Shown piece by piece: positions 63,901 to 64,000 of a DNA stretch of 64,000 bases. The number at the start of each line of letters is the position of its first letter. Within the stretch, counting starts at the first letter, position 1. Below the pieces are notes generated by a model. That model searched no databases, was not told the DNA's origin, and saw only the letters and a program-made list of their open reading frames with translations. The position numbers and the translations under genes are program-made. Source of the stretch: Palaemon carinicauda (Eukaryota > Arthropoda > Malacostraca > Decapoda > Palaemonidae); contig NC_090746.1 of NCBI RefSeq assembly GCF_036898095.1, forward strand, positions 57,114,728 to 57,178,727, read 5' to 3'.

Positions 63901-64000
63901 ATTATCAGCGTTGCTGATGAAGCTGCTGCTGATTGCCGAAACTACTCTTACCTGGTCGTTTATATCACTGCACTATATCCTTTTTATGCACCAATTTTAT
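7248..64000 (+). CDS. XPO4: Exportin-4 gene, 5' part (exons 1-6 of more)
   Basis: Six exons join in frame into the N-terminal region of exportin-4, a RanGTP-dependent karyopherin of the importin-beta superfamily. The family exports hypusinated eIF5A and Smad3 from the nucleus and can import Sox-type factors. Matches to the family, recalled from vertebrate XPO4, include EQLEKAAQILMAPP, EQRHEAEQVFLQLR, VDYLLFEAATLLR, VREWRDL-like IREWRDLSKED, YVRETLVQVVGIMVKRGS, SILSALMQEY and DLRRIFHFMV. These fall in the N-terminal HEAT repeats. Intron phases are 0, 1, 0, 0 and 0. Introns span about 18.4, 16.9, 9.9, 0.24 and 10.6 kb, and all except the 236-bp intron 4 are filled with transposons. The rest of the protein (about 1,150 residues in vertebrates) lies beyond the window. 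No frame-breaking lesion is seen in any exon. Confidence 0.93.
8049..8285. mobile_element. MITE with about 100-bp terminal inverted repeats
   Basis: The left arm (8049-8150) and the right arm (about 8180-8285) are reverse complements with scattered mismatches, sharing GAGCATG/CATGCTC-type cores and AACAGTGATACCAGACCACA. The flanks are TTAA (8045-8048) and TTAG (8286-8289), compatible with a piggyBac-type TTAA duplication with one change or a Harbinger-type 3-bp target. The class is not settled. It lies in XPO4 intron 1 and is non-coding. Confidence 0.75.
8290..9527. other. XPO4 intron 1, no feature recognised
   Basis: AT-rich intronic sequence with frequent stop codons in all frames and no recognisable repeat or domain. 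Confidence 0.5.
9788..10285 (+). pseudogene. Gag-like ORF1 start of element E, Cys-motif protein
   Basis: The 165-codon frame contains the segment LLCPACWGYRCSRYDTCIEC followed by QEWPLSQWERF. This is a CxxC-x4-C-x5-C-x2-C arrangement resembling the Cys-rich motif of element B ORF1 (CSNCRDKTCQLEDRCEEC). The motif is likely zinc-binding and involved in nucleic-acid packaging, by analogy with retroelement Gag proteins. A Ser/Lys-rich tail (residues 60-85) follows. The frame ends at 10285, and the downstream repeat-bearing ORF (10634-11863) is in another frame, so ORF1 appears broken by indels. Confidence 0.5.
10690..11600 (+). repeat. Coding-type tandem array with AEPSGSR-like units in element E ORF1
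   Basis: A short unit close to GCTGAACCTTCGGGTTCTCG recurs throughout. At its 3' side it forms a higher-order repeat of exactly 114 bp (38 codons), with unit starts at about 11261, 11375 and 11489. In the long open frame 10634-11863 this reads as YAEPSGSR...ASVSYYADSSGSR...FAEPVGSR. Units stay in multiples of three, so the array was probably translated as part of ORF1. Minus-strand and alternative-frame ORFs here are shadows of the repeat. Confidence 0.85.
12488..12538. repeat. (TA)n microsatellite
   Basis: A pure AT dinucleotide run of about 45 bp that ends DIRS fragment E. The element boundary coincides with it. Confidence 0.95.
12539..13000. other. XPO4 intron 1 between two DIRS elements, no feature
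   Basis: AT-rich spacer between fragment E and element A. No domain or repeat was recognised. Confidence 0.5.
13001..13182 (+). repeat. Left inverted terminal repeat of element A
   Basis: Reverse complement of about 19194-19360, with blocks such as GCCAGCGATCGCTATACAGG and CATCAACAGCGCCATCTGTC on both sides. Only a few mismatches separate the arms. Confidence 0.9.
13338..13473 (+). repeat. Exact 68-bp tandem duplication in element A
   Basis: Two adjacent 68-bp copies (13338-13405 and 13406-13473) are identical. The unit includes the Gag start codon region reading MADPSLRRKC, equivalent to MADPSQVPKFRKC of element B. The duplication therefore doubles the translation start of a dead ORF. Confidence 0.9.
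14410..16560 (+). pseudogene. Decayed and internally amplified Gag region of element A
   Basis: The segment starts with EGSSVRASCSPSP, which matches EGSSVRACRPPSP in element B ORF1. The downstream block EKVD-AP-LQP-TVVR...VRAPPPMRS is present once in B (about 27390-27640). In A it is present at about 14980-15260, again at about 15290-15560, and in degraded form at about 16050-16420. Many frameshifts and stops separate the pieces. The Cys-rich N-terminal motif of B ORF1 is missing here. No function is expected from this copy. Confidence 0.7.
16560..17300 (+). pseudogene. RNase H remnant of element A joined directly to Gag
   Basis: IQKMLKKEHGPVRLWMSL in A aligns with IQNMLKKDR-SVRQWMSL in B, after which the RNase H of B begins. 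In A this is preceded immediately by Gag end sequence (DEEPSDEDM). The deletion therefore removed the RT fingers, palm and the YLDD catalytic box. RNase H landmarks (FSDASDVGWG-like, then a degraded Asp-Asn box) are spread over shifted frames. The copy could only have moved in trans. Confidence 0.75.
17383..18660 (+). pseudogene. Tyrosine recombinase pseudogene of element A
   Basis: Frame 17383-17928 contains the SAM-like core-binding region (STLRVYQSKWEIFRNWCKSV, QIADFLLYLRKERSLSAPTI). One extra G near 17916 (AGGGACC versus AGGACC in element B) breaks the frame. It continues at 17957-18253 with AKRVSEIHAFS, then breaks again near 18150. The HxxR box (THEVRAV) is at about 18450 and the terminal Tyr region (YWKSKSVFAS) at about 18530. 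All four catalytic positions are still recognisable, but the protein is not translatable. Confidence 0.85.
19056..19153 (+). repeat. Internal complementary region (ICR) of element A
   Basis: The first half is the reverse complement of the left outer end (13001 onward). The second half is the reverse complement of the right outer end (to 19401). The two meet at the shared AAAAATG. In the DIRS replication model this circular-junction template restores the element ends. Confidence 0.9.
19194..19401 (+). repeat. Right inverted terminal repeat of element A
   Basis: Mirror of 13001-13182. It also carries an outer extension of about 45 bp (AAATTTATTTTACTAAGG and onward) that is absent from the left end but present in the ICR. 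Confidence 0.9.
19980..20525 (-). mobile_element. R1 repeat, copy 2, with (ATT)n tail
   Basis: Starts with an (ATT)n tract, then AGCTAAACTGCAACCCTAGT TGG, the tail shared with the jockey-like LINE at 57846. It continues with the R1 body (GTGTACCCTCAAGTAAGAG, GACAGTGGAAGAC) and ends near 20525 at CTTGGCCAATG. It is more diverged than the copy at 59334 and lacks part of the tail. Located in XPO4 intron 1. Confidence 0.75.
20526..22629. other. XPO4 intron 1, no gene established
   Basis: AT-rich. There is one short ORF with a good start context (21627-21710, 27 codons, beginning MAADTEDGQASSK). It could be an unannotated first exon or chance. A small palindrome, TTGGAACTTTCGTGGAAGTT, lies near 22572. 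Nothing else is recognised. Confidence 0.4.
22630..23600 (+). pseudogene. Tyrosine recombinase remnant of fragment F
   Basis: Pieces in shifted frames read IADFF, KGYGSALSLAFRLKG, PKRVSELHGLPF (first catalytic Arg region), THDVEGIGTSVALRK (HxxR box degraded to HxxE), then a C-terminal tail with SIGPMVGAQQ. The tail motif also follows the recombinase in C (SIGPVVAAQQ at about 38955). Stops and frameshifts are abundant. Confidence 0.75.
22630..24811 (+). mobile_element. DIRS 3' fragment F (recombinase remnant, ICR, right ITR)
   Basis: Starts inside a decayed tyrosine recombinase and runs through an ICR (24470-24570) to a right end near 24811. The ICR (AACAAATGACAAATGAGAAT and onward) resembles that of element D (62831-62930), so F and D are one subfamily. 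The 5' portion is absent. It lies in XPO4 intron 1, sense. Confidence 0.75.
24812..25656. other. XPO4 intron 1, 3' end
   Basis: AT-rich intronic DNA leading into the exon 2 acceptor. No repeats or domains are recognised. Confidence 0.5.
25657..25762 (+). CDS. XPO4: XPO4 exon 2
   Basis: Acceptor CTTTCTTCAG ends at 25656. The exon begins APPDLVTSEQRHEAEQ and ends RQLL plus one base (phase 1). The only donor that keeps the conserved reading frame into exon 3 is GCAAGT at 25763, a GC-type donor preceded by AG. It covers the first HEAT-repeat helices of exportin-4. Confidence 0.92.
25763..25768 (+). other. Non-canonical GC splice donor of XPO4 intron 2
   Basis: The exon-intron boundary reads TTAG|GCAAGT, which matches the consensus of the minor GC-AG class of U2 introns (strong AG|GCAAGT). 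The acceptor is TTTTTCAG at 42651-42658. Joining these gives an in-frame Glu codon followed by GSQVDYLLFEAA, as expected for exportin-4. A GT donor nearby would shift or lengthen the frame. Confidence 0.85.
26020..26196 (+). repeat. Left inverted terminal repeat of element B
   Basis: Reverse complement of 32345-32510. Over about 115 bp from ACTCTACGTTC to AATTTTCT I see a single difference (CCATCTG versus CCAACTG). That is far less divergence than in element D. Confidence 0.92.
26401..27858 (+). CDS. Element B ORF1a: Cys-rich Gag-like protein
   Basis: 485 codons from an ATG (MADPSQVPKFRKC). Residues 13-50 hold regularly spaced cysteines (KCNARDC, CSNC, TCQLEDRCEEC), a likely zinc-binding motif. 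A segment at about 112-140 (MMRAIQALGERVESLASDRN) could form a coiled coil. The remainder is Ser/Pro/Val-rich, with PPPMRSS and repeated TVVRPVD-type blocks. In DIRS elements ORF1 is the presumed structural protein that packages the RNA. The frame ends SDDGL at 27858, just after the next ORF opens. Comparison with A at this point suggests a small indel in B, so ORF1a and ORF1b were probably one protein. Confidence 0.75.
   Translation: MADPSQVPKFRKCNARDCSRRLPKASIDPHAVCSNCRDKTCQLEDRCEECVGLSEFDFIEFQKYTRRLERDRVRRSSSRSVDFSSPHAPQPIPSPVVVAPDPPSSTQQPSMADMMRAIQALGERVESLASDRNQLMADVKELKCKSAVGSDKVSGSVVESVVDSVALEGSSVRACRPPSPGPLASSQAQGRSNVVRPKGSRGFNQRTDVPSVVSDVSNQDRPTHTKTREPIYSSSAEEVSRKKPWTKVSRPLKRKSVPSAQVQRPSCSHWVSSDSLQSSDDCTPPKRGKAVPHQAVTPSVAAPATVDPKWSLLQTMQTQLTSLMQDFRAEKVDAAPTASLQPPTVVRPVDAEATFSRTPAVRVPPPMRSSVPCQPHVDVQRRTEPSVEVRELQQQPKLFCFDAVRQPPQLCVVTSTRPQQTRQSGVGLDALRPRAAMVVASSQTGQQFHDVASGSVTLAPVLPDSADQPIPTPLPLPPQFSDDGL
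27845..28840 (+). CDS. Element B ORF1b: Gag-like C-terminal part
   Basis: The frame opens with MMDSDDDDAAH, overlapping the end of ORF1a, and runs to KSFKGRV at 28840. It is acidic at the start and helical in the middle (LARSSKRALQVLGDWMQSKK, VFRAFEVFNFLDWCLGALSR). The basic Arg/Gly tail (FRGRASSRGGARAEGRRGKK) suits nucleic-acid binding. The last 190 bp overlap the RT frame. An earlier ATG in the same frame (27713) lies inside ORF1a and is less likely to be used. Confidence 0.7.
   Translation: MMDSDDDDAAHIGDPHTDIDEPKTTQPSLDFRKVLALFREMYPDQFVSAAPRSPPSEFALGTQSSAPAFTKLVLARSSKRALQVLGDWMQSKKNLGKTAFTFPPARLSSRSSVWYATGEVLGLGVPASAQGDFSSLVDSPRRLAMRRSKICWSPSDLDHLLKGVFRAFEVFNFLDWCLGALSRKISPSDKETSMLIMSCMDKAIRDGSSELAASFVSGVLKKRENLCSFLSAGVTPCQRSELMFAPLSKCLFPEELIKEIAASLIQKDTHDLVASSARKATPLPTLSRPRMDTPASRFIPPFRGRASSRGGARAEGRRGKKKGTKSFKGRV
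28653..30386 (+). pseudogene. Element B reverse transcriptase-RNase H, one internal stop
   Basis: The DIRS-type RT starts around VGARLKNFWQTWEKRGAD. It has the first catalytic Asp in VSLDLRDAYFHVSIHP, the FGLSTAPLVFTKLM block and the catalytic box SLYLDDWLL (YLDD). TGA at 29709-29711 interrupts the frame. The same frame resumes with the RNase H: LFSDASDTGWG (Asp), CKELLAVHLAL (Glu), VNSDNTTALAYI (Asp) and NVMADCLSR (Asp). Element A has a sense codon where B has TGA, so this is a private nonsense mutation. After CLSRKGQ the conserved sequence moves to the -1 frame. RT copies the element RNA and RNase H removes the template. Confidence 0.88.
30300..30735 (+). CDS. Element B Dam-methylase-like domain (in frame -1 to RNase H)
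   Basis: The open frame ending at 30898 carries TEWTLHKDVCKRLWATWG, IDLFATSMTKRLPIYCSPIP, DAFLLDWSHLDLYAFPPFK and LVAPLWPAREWF. DIRS elements are known to have, between RNase H and the recombinase, a domain related to phage N6-adenine methyltransferases. The match is to that layout (DLFA, DW, then a PP motif, then LxPxWxxxxWF). The catalytic motif is FPPF rather than the NPPY/DPPY of active enzymes, so methylation activity is doubtful. It overlaps the start of the recombinase frame. Confidence 0.7.
30630..31797 (+). CDS. Element B tyrosine recombinase
   Basis: An open frame (available from 30277, similarity from about 30630) ends at 31797. The N-terminal SAM-like region contains TLRVYQSKWEVFRNWCKSV and QIADFLLYLRKERSLSAPT. 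The catalytic domain has the first Arg in LATAKRVSEIHAFS, the HxxR box in RTHEVRAVATSVA and the Tyr region in SKSVFASFYLKDV. The tail reads TLGPFVAASAVV. All catalytic positions are present and no stop interrupts it, so this could still encode an active enzyme that inserts circular element DNA. The start codon is uncertain because the frame overlaps the methylase-like domain. Confidence 0.85.
32207..32300 (+). repeat. Internal complementary region (ICR) of element B
   Basis: CAGCTTATATAATCACCGGC and onward is the reverse complement of the left outer end. From about 32245, AATGTTATTTTTATTAATAA and onward is the reverse complement of the right outer end. This fixes the element limits at about 26020 and 32549 independently of ITR length. 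Confidence 0.93.
32345..32549 (+). repeat. Right inverted terminal repeat of element B
   Basis: Mirror of 26020-26196 plus an outer extension of about 45 bp present only at this end and in the ICR. It ends AATAACATTTTT. Confidence 0.92.
32570..32720 (-). pseudogene. RTE-like LINE, C-terminal RT fragment
   Basis: On the minus strand this reads RGVGRPSPTWLRAM, then WRSIDLKAQDRDDWRNLTEV and NGHRR before a stop. It resembles the conserved C-terminus of RTE/BovB-type reverse transcriptases (GRPxxTW...AxDRxxWRxL). Only about 150 bp remains, a 5'-truncated copy typical of LINEs. It sits about 20 bp outside the right end of element B. Confidence 0.65.
33018..33490 (+). mobile_element. R1 repeat, copy 3, opposite orientation
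   Basis: Reads GGGCAGGACACCAGCCACTG at the 5' end, then the R1 body in the opposite sense to the other copies (CTCTAGTCTTGGGTAGTGCC, GTCTTCCACTGTCTTGG, CTTGAGGGTACACTCGGG). It ends before the LINE-like tail. It lies directly upstream of DIRS element C. Confidence 0.75.
33848..34405 (+). pseudogene. Gag-like ORF1 start of element C
   Basis: The 185-codon frame includes SCSVHAWGISCHCRPAEDII, a decayed counterpart of the Cys motif of elements B and E. It is followed by Ser/Pro/Leu-rich sequence with twice-repeated PSEGE. The frame is broken before the tandem array. It would be the Gag-like protein of this copy and is not expected to be functional. Confidence 0.4.
34530..35290 (+). repeat. Tandem array rich in GCGCCAGCGCTCTCCTGC-type units in element C ORF1
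   Basis: Irregular units of about 18-36 bp combine GCGCCAG, CTCTCCTGC and CTCAGATCCA. The open frames read as QRSPAHLCSQIQHSPAHLH-type or LSCSLVLSDPALSCSLAL-type repeats depending on frame. The array occupies the same place in ORF1 as the unrelated AEPSGSR array of element E and the RDTHAHALV array of D. Which frame was used is unclear. Confidence 0.8.
35701..35864 (+). repeat. 30-bp tandem repeat, five copies plus a partial one, in element C
   Basis: The unit TCAGCTTGCT-GATCTCTGAC-CAGCCAATTG begins at 35701, 35731, 35761, 35791 and 35821, with a partial copy at 35851. Copies differ by at most one or two bases. In the open frame it reads LISDQPIVSL repeated. Flanking sequence (35560-35700) is made of looser variants of the same GATC-rich words. 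Confidence 0.95.
36500..38800 (+). pseudogene. RT, RNase H and recombinase remnants of element C
   Basis: RT pieces are MLDLKDAYFQA (about 36543, first catalytic Asp) and FRALCLGLSTTPI (about 36630). The YLDD-containing section is missing. RNase H scraps are LCLDTSKEG (about 37107) and DVMSDNTTPH (about 37277). Recombinase scraps start at about 37890 with a LLSHRGFSQ-like segment and continue with LSLAFKLKGRDILSLL (about 38130). STHDVRGIA (HxxR box intact) is at about 38791. Frames change repeatedly. Nothing here is translatable as a working enzyme. Confidence 0.7.
39029..40018 (+). pseudogene. LINE endonuclease fragment (APE-like), 3' truncated
   Basis: A short 5' leader (39029-39200) precedes an APE-like endonuclease: LGAWNIRTLQDV (Asn box), AALSETRLPEEG (catalytic Glu), ISVYAPT, KLVVLGDFNARVG (Asp/Asn box), HTLDYVLTR and DDCWTNHRLL (terminal His). 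Database entries of this kind are often mislabelled craniofacial development protein 2. An exact 19-bp duplication at about 39424-39461 shifts the frame, and a TAG follows at about 39471. The RT domain is absent and the element ends at about 40018 against the ORF1 of another LINE. The endonuclease would nick target DNA to prime reverse transcription. Confidence 0.82.
40020..41690 (-). pseudogene. LINE ORF1 (zinc-knuckle Gag-like protein), frameshifted
   Basis: Begins near 41681 (MSKLNVPRTPGSNGEPQ). An RRM-like stretch is LKILPLKNIPIGCSYDIIHE. The next pieces are at 41225-41022 and 40980-40144. Zinc knuckles are LQCFNCFKYGHPSRYC, then KICINC...CANCKDHHKSNDKRC, typical of jockey/CR1/I-type ORF1 proteins that bind LINE RNA. 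A frame change coincides with a T-run (about 41031-41040) and others occur near 41290 and 40380. The C-terminal end has a roughly 42-codon block (SPLVVVAQPSGSSAQPIKTR, SPLEIVAQPSGLSAQTVEVL) repeated in tandem. No ORF2 follows, because the + strand LINE fragment abuts at 40018-40020. Confidence 0.8.
41690..42350. other. XPO4 intron 2, no feature recognised
   Basis: AT-rich. It may include the 5' UTR of the minus-strand LINE ORF1, but no boundary can be placed. Confidence 0.35.
42353..42460 (+). repeat. 36-bp tandem repeat, three copies, upstream of XPO4 exon 3
   Basis: Unit GAGTCGAAATCTACTTACTA plus CTCATCTCTCTGTCCC starts at 42353, 42389 and 42425 with one or two differences per unit. It ends about 200 bp before the exon 3 acceptor. 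No function is assigned. Confidence 0.92.
42659..42834 (+). CDS. XPO4: XPO4 exon 3
   Basis: This exon of 176 bases begins with the last two bases of a split Glu codon and encodes GSQVDYLLFEAATLLRVG through YVRETLVQ. It ends CAG with canonical donor GTAAGT at 42835, phase 0. It matches the conserved exportin-4 segment VDYxLFxAAT...VREW...YVxxR.NLxxYVRE. No lesions are seen despite the transposon-rich flanks. Confidence 0.94.
42835..43321. other. XPO4 intron 3 start, no feature recognised
   Basis: AT-rich intronic sequence without recognisable repeats. Confidence 0.5.
43322..43445 (+). repeat. Left end of a possible third DIRS subfamily (element H)
   Basis: GGATACAAACCTCTTGGGTC through GACTGGCCAATCAAAAATTT is the near reverse complement of 51955-52022 (TGATTGGCTGGTCGTAGAAA, then GTATAAATGACTCGGGTTTG). 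The layout (ACAAACC, then TCATTTATA, then GGGG) resembles the left ends of elements C, D and E. It may be the left ITR of an element whose right end is at about 52022, or a solo end. Confidence 0.5.
43461..44916 (+). pseudogene. Ty1/copia retrotransposon relic (RT and RNase H remnants)
   Basis: Order of pieces: a pre-RT linker (SARYPRRQCNKSKYPHNYI), then RT motifs QYVAKGYSQ, VHLKDVKTVYLNALL, EIYMEQPRGFEK and SLYGLKQSGRNWNNML. The YVDD catalytic section is deleted at about 44245. RNase H pieces are KIYSDSDWGG (about 44312) and AKHIDKKYYFKR...YVPTKHYVADVFTK (about 44571-44685). A purine-rich tract TTAAGGGAG at about 44906-44914 is followed by TGTTCGAATGG, a plausible 3' LTR start at 44917. Multiple stops and frameshifts show it is dead. 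Gag, protease and integrase are not visible. Confidence 0.8.
44917..45250 (+). repeat. Possible 3' LTR start of the copia relic
   Basis: Begins TGTTCGAATGGCAAAC directly after a purine tract, as copia LTRs do. No 5' LTR was found in the window and the 3' limit is unclear, so this is a tentative call. Confidence 0.3.
46920..46985 (+). mobile_element. hAT-like terminal sequence fragment
   Basis: CAGGGATGGGGAACCTGCAG CC and following resembles the common animal hAT terminal motif CAGGGGTGGGCAAACTxCGGCCC. No matching opposite end was found nearby, so only a broken tip remains or the resemblance is fortuitous. Confidence 0.4.
47168..47232. repeat. Perfect 17-bp inverted repeat (hairpin)
   Basis: AACTAGCAGTTTTTCCT at about 47168-47184 and AGGAAAAACTGCTAGTT at about 47215-47231 are exact reverse complements. 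Inside is a smaller CAGCTGCAACAGCTGTTG palindromic core. Confidence 0.9.
48586..48662. repeat. Poly-C tract, about 75 bp
   Basis: Almost pure C interrupted only by single T or A residues every 9-20 bases, ending CACCCGCGG. The minus strand is therefore a long G-run able to form G-quadruplexes. Length is likely unreliable in the assembly. Confidence 0.9.
48938..50487. mobile_element. Pogo/Tigger-like DNA transposon, non-autonomous, about 1.55 kb
   Basis: The left end CACTGGAACCTTGACATACG and the right end (reverse complement CAGTGGTACCTCTACATACG) form imperfect terminal inverted repeats extending inward about 60 bp. A TA flanks each side (48936-48937, 50488-50489). The CAGTGGTCCCTC-like start is typical of pogo/Tigger elements. 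The interior has TC and GA microsatellites (49301-49370, 49706-49790) and no transposase domain. It lies in XPO4 intron 3. Confidence 0.7.
50490..51650. other. XPO4 intron 3, no feature recognised
   Basis: AT-rich DNA. A 95-codon open frame at 51114-51401 with many aromatic and Leu residues has no recognisable family and could be repeat-derived. Confidence 0.4.
51650..52022 (+). repeat. Right end and possible ICR of DIRS element H
   Basis: Two CATATAAATGAC / GTATAAATGACTCGGG-type words in inverted arrangement (51712-51723, 51790-51815, 51990-52022) resemble the ICR plus right ITR layout of A, B and D. In particular TTTTTTTCTAGCTATACAAA at about 51780 mirrors TTTGTAAAGCTAGAAAAAAA at 52010. 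The outer 65 bp mirrors the 43322 left end. Confidence 0.5.
52023..52707. other. XPO4 intron 3, 3' end
   Basis: AT-rich, with a run of about 25 T (52650-52674) close to the exon 4 acceptor. No other feature is seen. Confidence 0.5.
52708..52815 (+). CDS. XPO4: XPO4 exon 4
   Basis: Thirty-six codons, VVGIMVKRGSVEDQ to SAGDNTM. The acceptor TTTGTTTCAG ends at 52707 and the donor GTATGG starts at 52816, both phase 0. It corresponds to the AVAVIVKRGSLDK-type segment of exportin-4. A run of about 25 T residues lies at about 52650-52674, upstream of the acceptor. Confidence 0.92.
53052..53168 (+). CDS. XPO4: XPO4 exon 5
   Basis: Thirty-nine codons, RMIGCSILSALMQEY to KAKKQFE. Acceptor CTCTTTGCAG ends at 53051 and donor GTATAG follows at 53169, phase 0. 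It matches the CSILTALLSEF...SSKTSNIGLSxEFH segment of exportin-4. It is separated from exon 4 by 236 bp, the only compact intron in the window. Confidence 0.92.
53510..54305 (+). pseudogene. Gag-like ORF1 start of element D
   Basis: A Cys-containing stretch (QCESFQMSC-C-SL region, about 53540-53585) stands where the Cys motif of other copies lies. It is followed after stops by a 132-codon frame (53908-54306) with HHLIFLVGQDVVLGDQEIKG and DHSHELNTHNYEICRSSRSQ, which leads into the array. The reading frame is broken at several points. It is called Gag-like by position rather than by clear similarity. Confidence 0.35.
54430..55690 (+). repeat. Large 24-30-bp tandem array in element D ORF1
   Basis: In the 5' two-thirds the unit is close to GAGCTAGACGCTCACGATCA (about 24 bp, HDHERDAHDRELD-like in translation). 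In the 3' third (55290-55690) it is a younger, more regular array of CTCGTGCGAGACACTCATGC units reading HALVRDTHAHALVRD. Several frames stay open on both strands because unit lengths are multiples of six. The array sits in the same ORF1 position as those in elements E and C but is unrelated in sequence. Confidence 0.9.
57690..57845 (+). pseudogene. RNase H scrap of element D, cut by LINE insertion
   Basis: GFDAFYRGIKEKGGGHIQYH resembles the DASDxGWGxHMQEH start of DIRS-type RNase H domains, with substitutions. It stops at the (ATT)n tract of the nested LINE at 57846. The 1.6 kb upstream (56050-57690) should contain the RT but no catalytic motif is recognisable. Confidence 0.4.
57846..57905 (+). 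repeat. (TTA)n tract, 3' tail of the nested LINE
   Basis: About 18 TTA units, i.e. (TAA)n on the LINE strand. Similar shorter tracts end the R1 copies at 19980 and 59334. Confidence 0.95.
59334..59990 (-). mobile_element. R1 repeat, copy 4, full length with tail, nested in the LINE
   Basis: Runs from TTATTATTATTATTG at 59334 to CCAACCTACTACCTAA near 59990. The left 185 bp (AGCTACAACCCTAGTTGGAA, CTCCAACAGGGAAAA, AGTGAGGAAAGGAA, TATATAAACTATGAAA) closely matches the 3' end of the jockey-like LINE at 57905-58110. The rest is R1-specific. The LINE RT resumes on both sides (QKSL-type segment before, DLDFSAAFDRVNHE after), so this is a true insertion. It has no ORF of its own and is best described as a LINE-dependent SINE-like element. 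Confidence 0.8.
60991..62269. other. Element D interior, unresolved
   Basis: Expected to hold the recombinase of element D, but only the tail is recognisable downstream. A 93-codon minus-strand frame (61531-61250, TLPKPKSVISLDGNLECITG and onward) is unusually clean for this region and does not match the DIRS proteins elsewhere in the window. It may be a rearranged piece or chance. Confidence 0.3.
62270..62400 (+). pseudogene. Recombinase C-terminal tail of element D
   Basis: YLQDVTHKRPDTVSLLLLWW aligns with LLQDVTHRNSIQSLSVLWW at about 38910 in element C and with the NLHDITHSNMKKFSIGPMV segment of fragment F, in the respective frames. The sequence then continues GGACAAGTAGCAGAAGGTTG as in C. 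This anchors D to the same family. The catalytic region upstream is not recognisable. Confidence 0.55.
62831..62930 (+). repeat. Internal complementary region (ICR) of element D
   Basis: TCCACATAAATTAAAGGTTT through GGGAACAAAT is the reverse complement of the left end at 53224-53270. AAATAATTTTTATTTCCTAA through TTATTTATATAA mirrors the right end at about 63122-63176. Confidence 0.85.
63177..63817. other. XPO4 intron 5, 3' end
   Basis: AT-rich intronic DNA ending in the exon 6 acceptor. No repeats or domains are recognised. Confidence 0.5.
63818..64000 (+). CDS. XPO4: XPO4 exon 6, 3' limit not resolved
   Basis: Acceptor TTTTTTAACAG ends at 63817. The exon begins GTDLRRIFHFMVNLLGEV and continues through LLIAETTLTWSF, matching the EDLRQIF...LALANQVLSWNF segment of exportin-4. 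The frame stays open to the window edge. Similarity to the family fades after TWSF (about 63966), and no strong GT donor is visible there. The true exon end may be near that point or beyond the window. Confidence 0.8.

Overview
This window is eukaryotic. It covers the 5' end of one host gene, exportin-4 (XPO4), on the + strand. Six coding exons are visible at 7248-7283, 25657-25762, 42659-42834, 52708-52815, 53052-53168 and 63818 to the window edge. Together they encode only about the first 230 residues, so more than 56 kb of DNA carries roughly 0.7 kb of coding sequence. No bacterial-type operons, tRNAs, rRNAs or CRISPR arrays are visible. The large introns, abundant GA/CA/TA microsatellites, DIRS retrotransposons and LINE families suggest an arthropod, most likely a decapod crustacean. 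The organism is inferred from family resemblance and was not tested by any search.

Almost everything else is transposable-element sequence. At least six DIRS-type (tyrosine-recombinase) retroelements occupy the XPO4 introns, all on the + strand. They are: a 5' fragment (element E, 9.5-12.5 kb); a full-length but RT-deleted copy (A, 13.0-19.4 kb); a 3' fragment (F, 22.6-24.8 kb); a nearly complete copy (B, 26.0-32.5 kb); a decayed 3'-truncated copy (C, 33.5-39.0 kb); and a full-span decayed copy (D, 53.2-63.2 kb). A possible seventh (H) is split between 43.3 and 52.0 kb. Elements A, B and D show inverted terminal repeats (ITRs) plus an internal complementary region (ICR) that is the reverse complement of both outer ends joined together, which is the signature of the DIRS replication cycle. 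Element B carries, in order, a Cys-rich Gag-like ORF, RT, RNase H, a Dam-methylase-like domain and a tyrosine recombinase.

Other elements are a jockey-like LINE on the - strand (57.85-60.99 kb) nested in element D; a roughly 650-bp short repeat (called R1 here) nested in that LINE and sharing its 3' tail; an endonuclease fragment of another LINE (39.0-40.0 kb, +) fused to a zinc-knuckle LINE ORF1 (40.0-41.7 kb, -); a Ty1/copia relic (43.5-44.9 kb); a pogo/Tigger-like DNA transposon (48.94-50.49 kb); two palindromic MITEs (195-395, 8049-8285); and an RTE-like 3' fragment (32.6-32.7 kb). Upstream of XPO4 there is a decayed - strand ORF (2.2-3.15 kb) of an uncharacterised multicopy invertebrate family.

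Points of most interest are: the all-sense orientation of the DIRS copies; Gag-region tandem arrays whose repeat unit differs from element to element; a -1 frame offset at the same RNase H/methylase junction in two diverged DIRS copies; a SINE-LINE pair sharing a 3' tail; and a GC-AG intron in XPO4. All identifications come from reading the sequence and from family knowledge. No database search was run.
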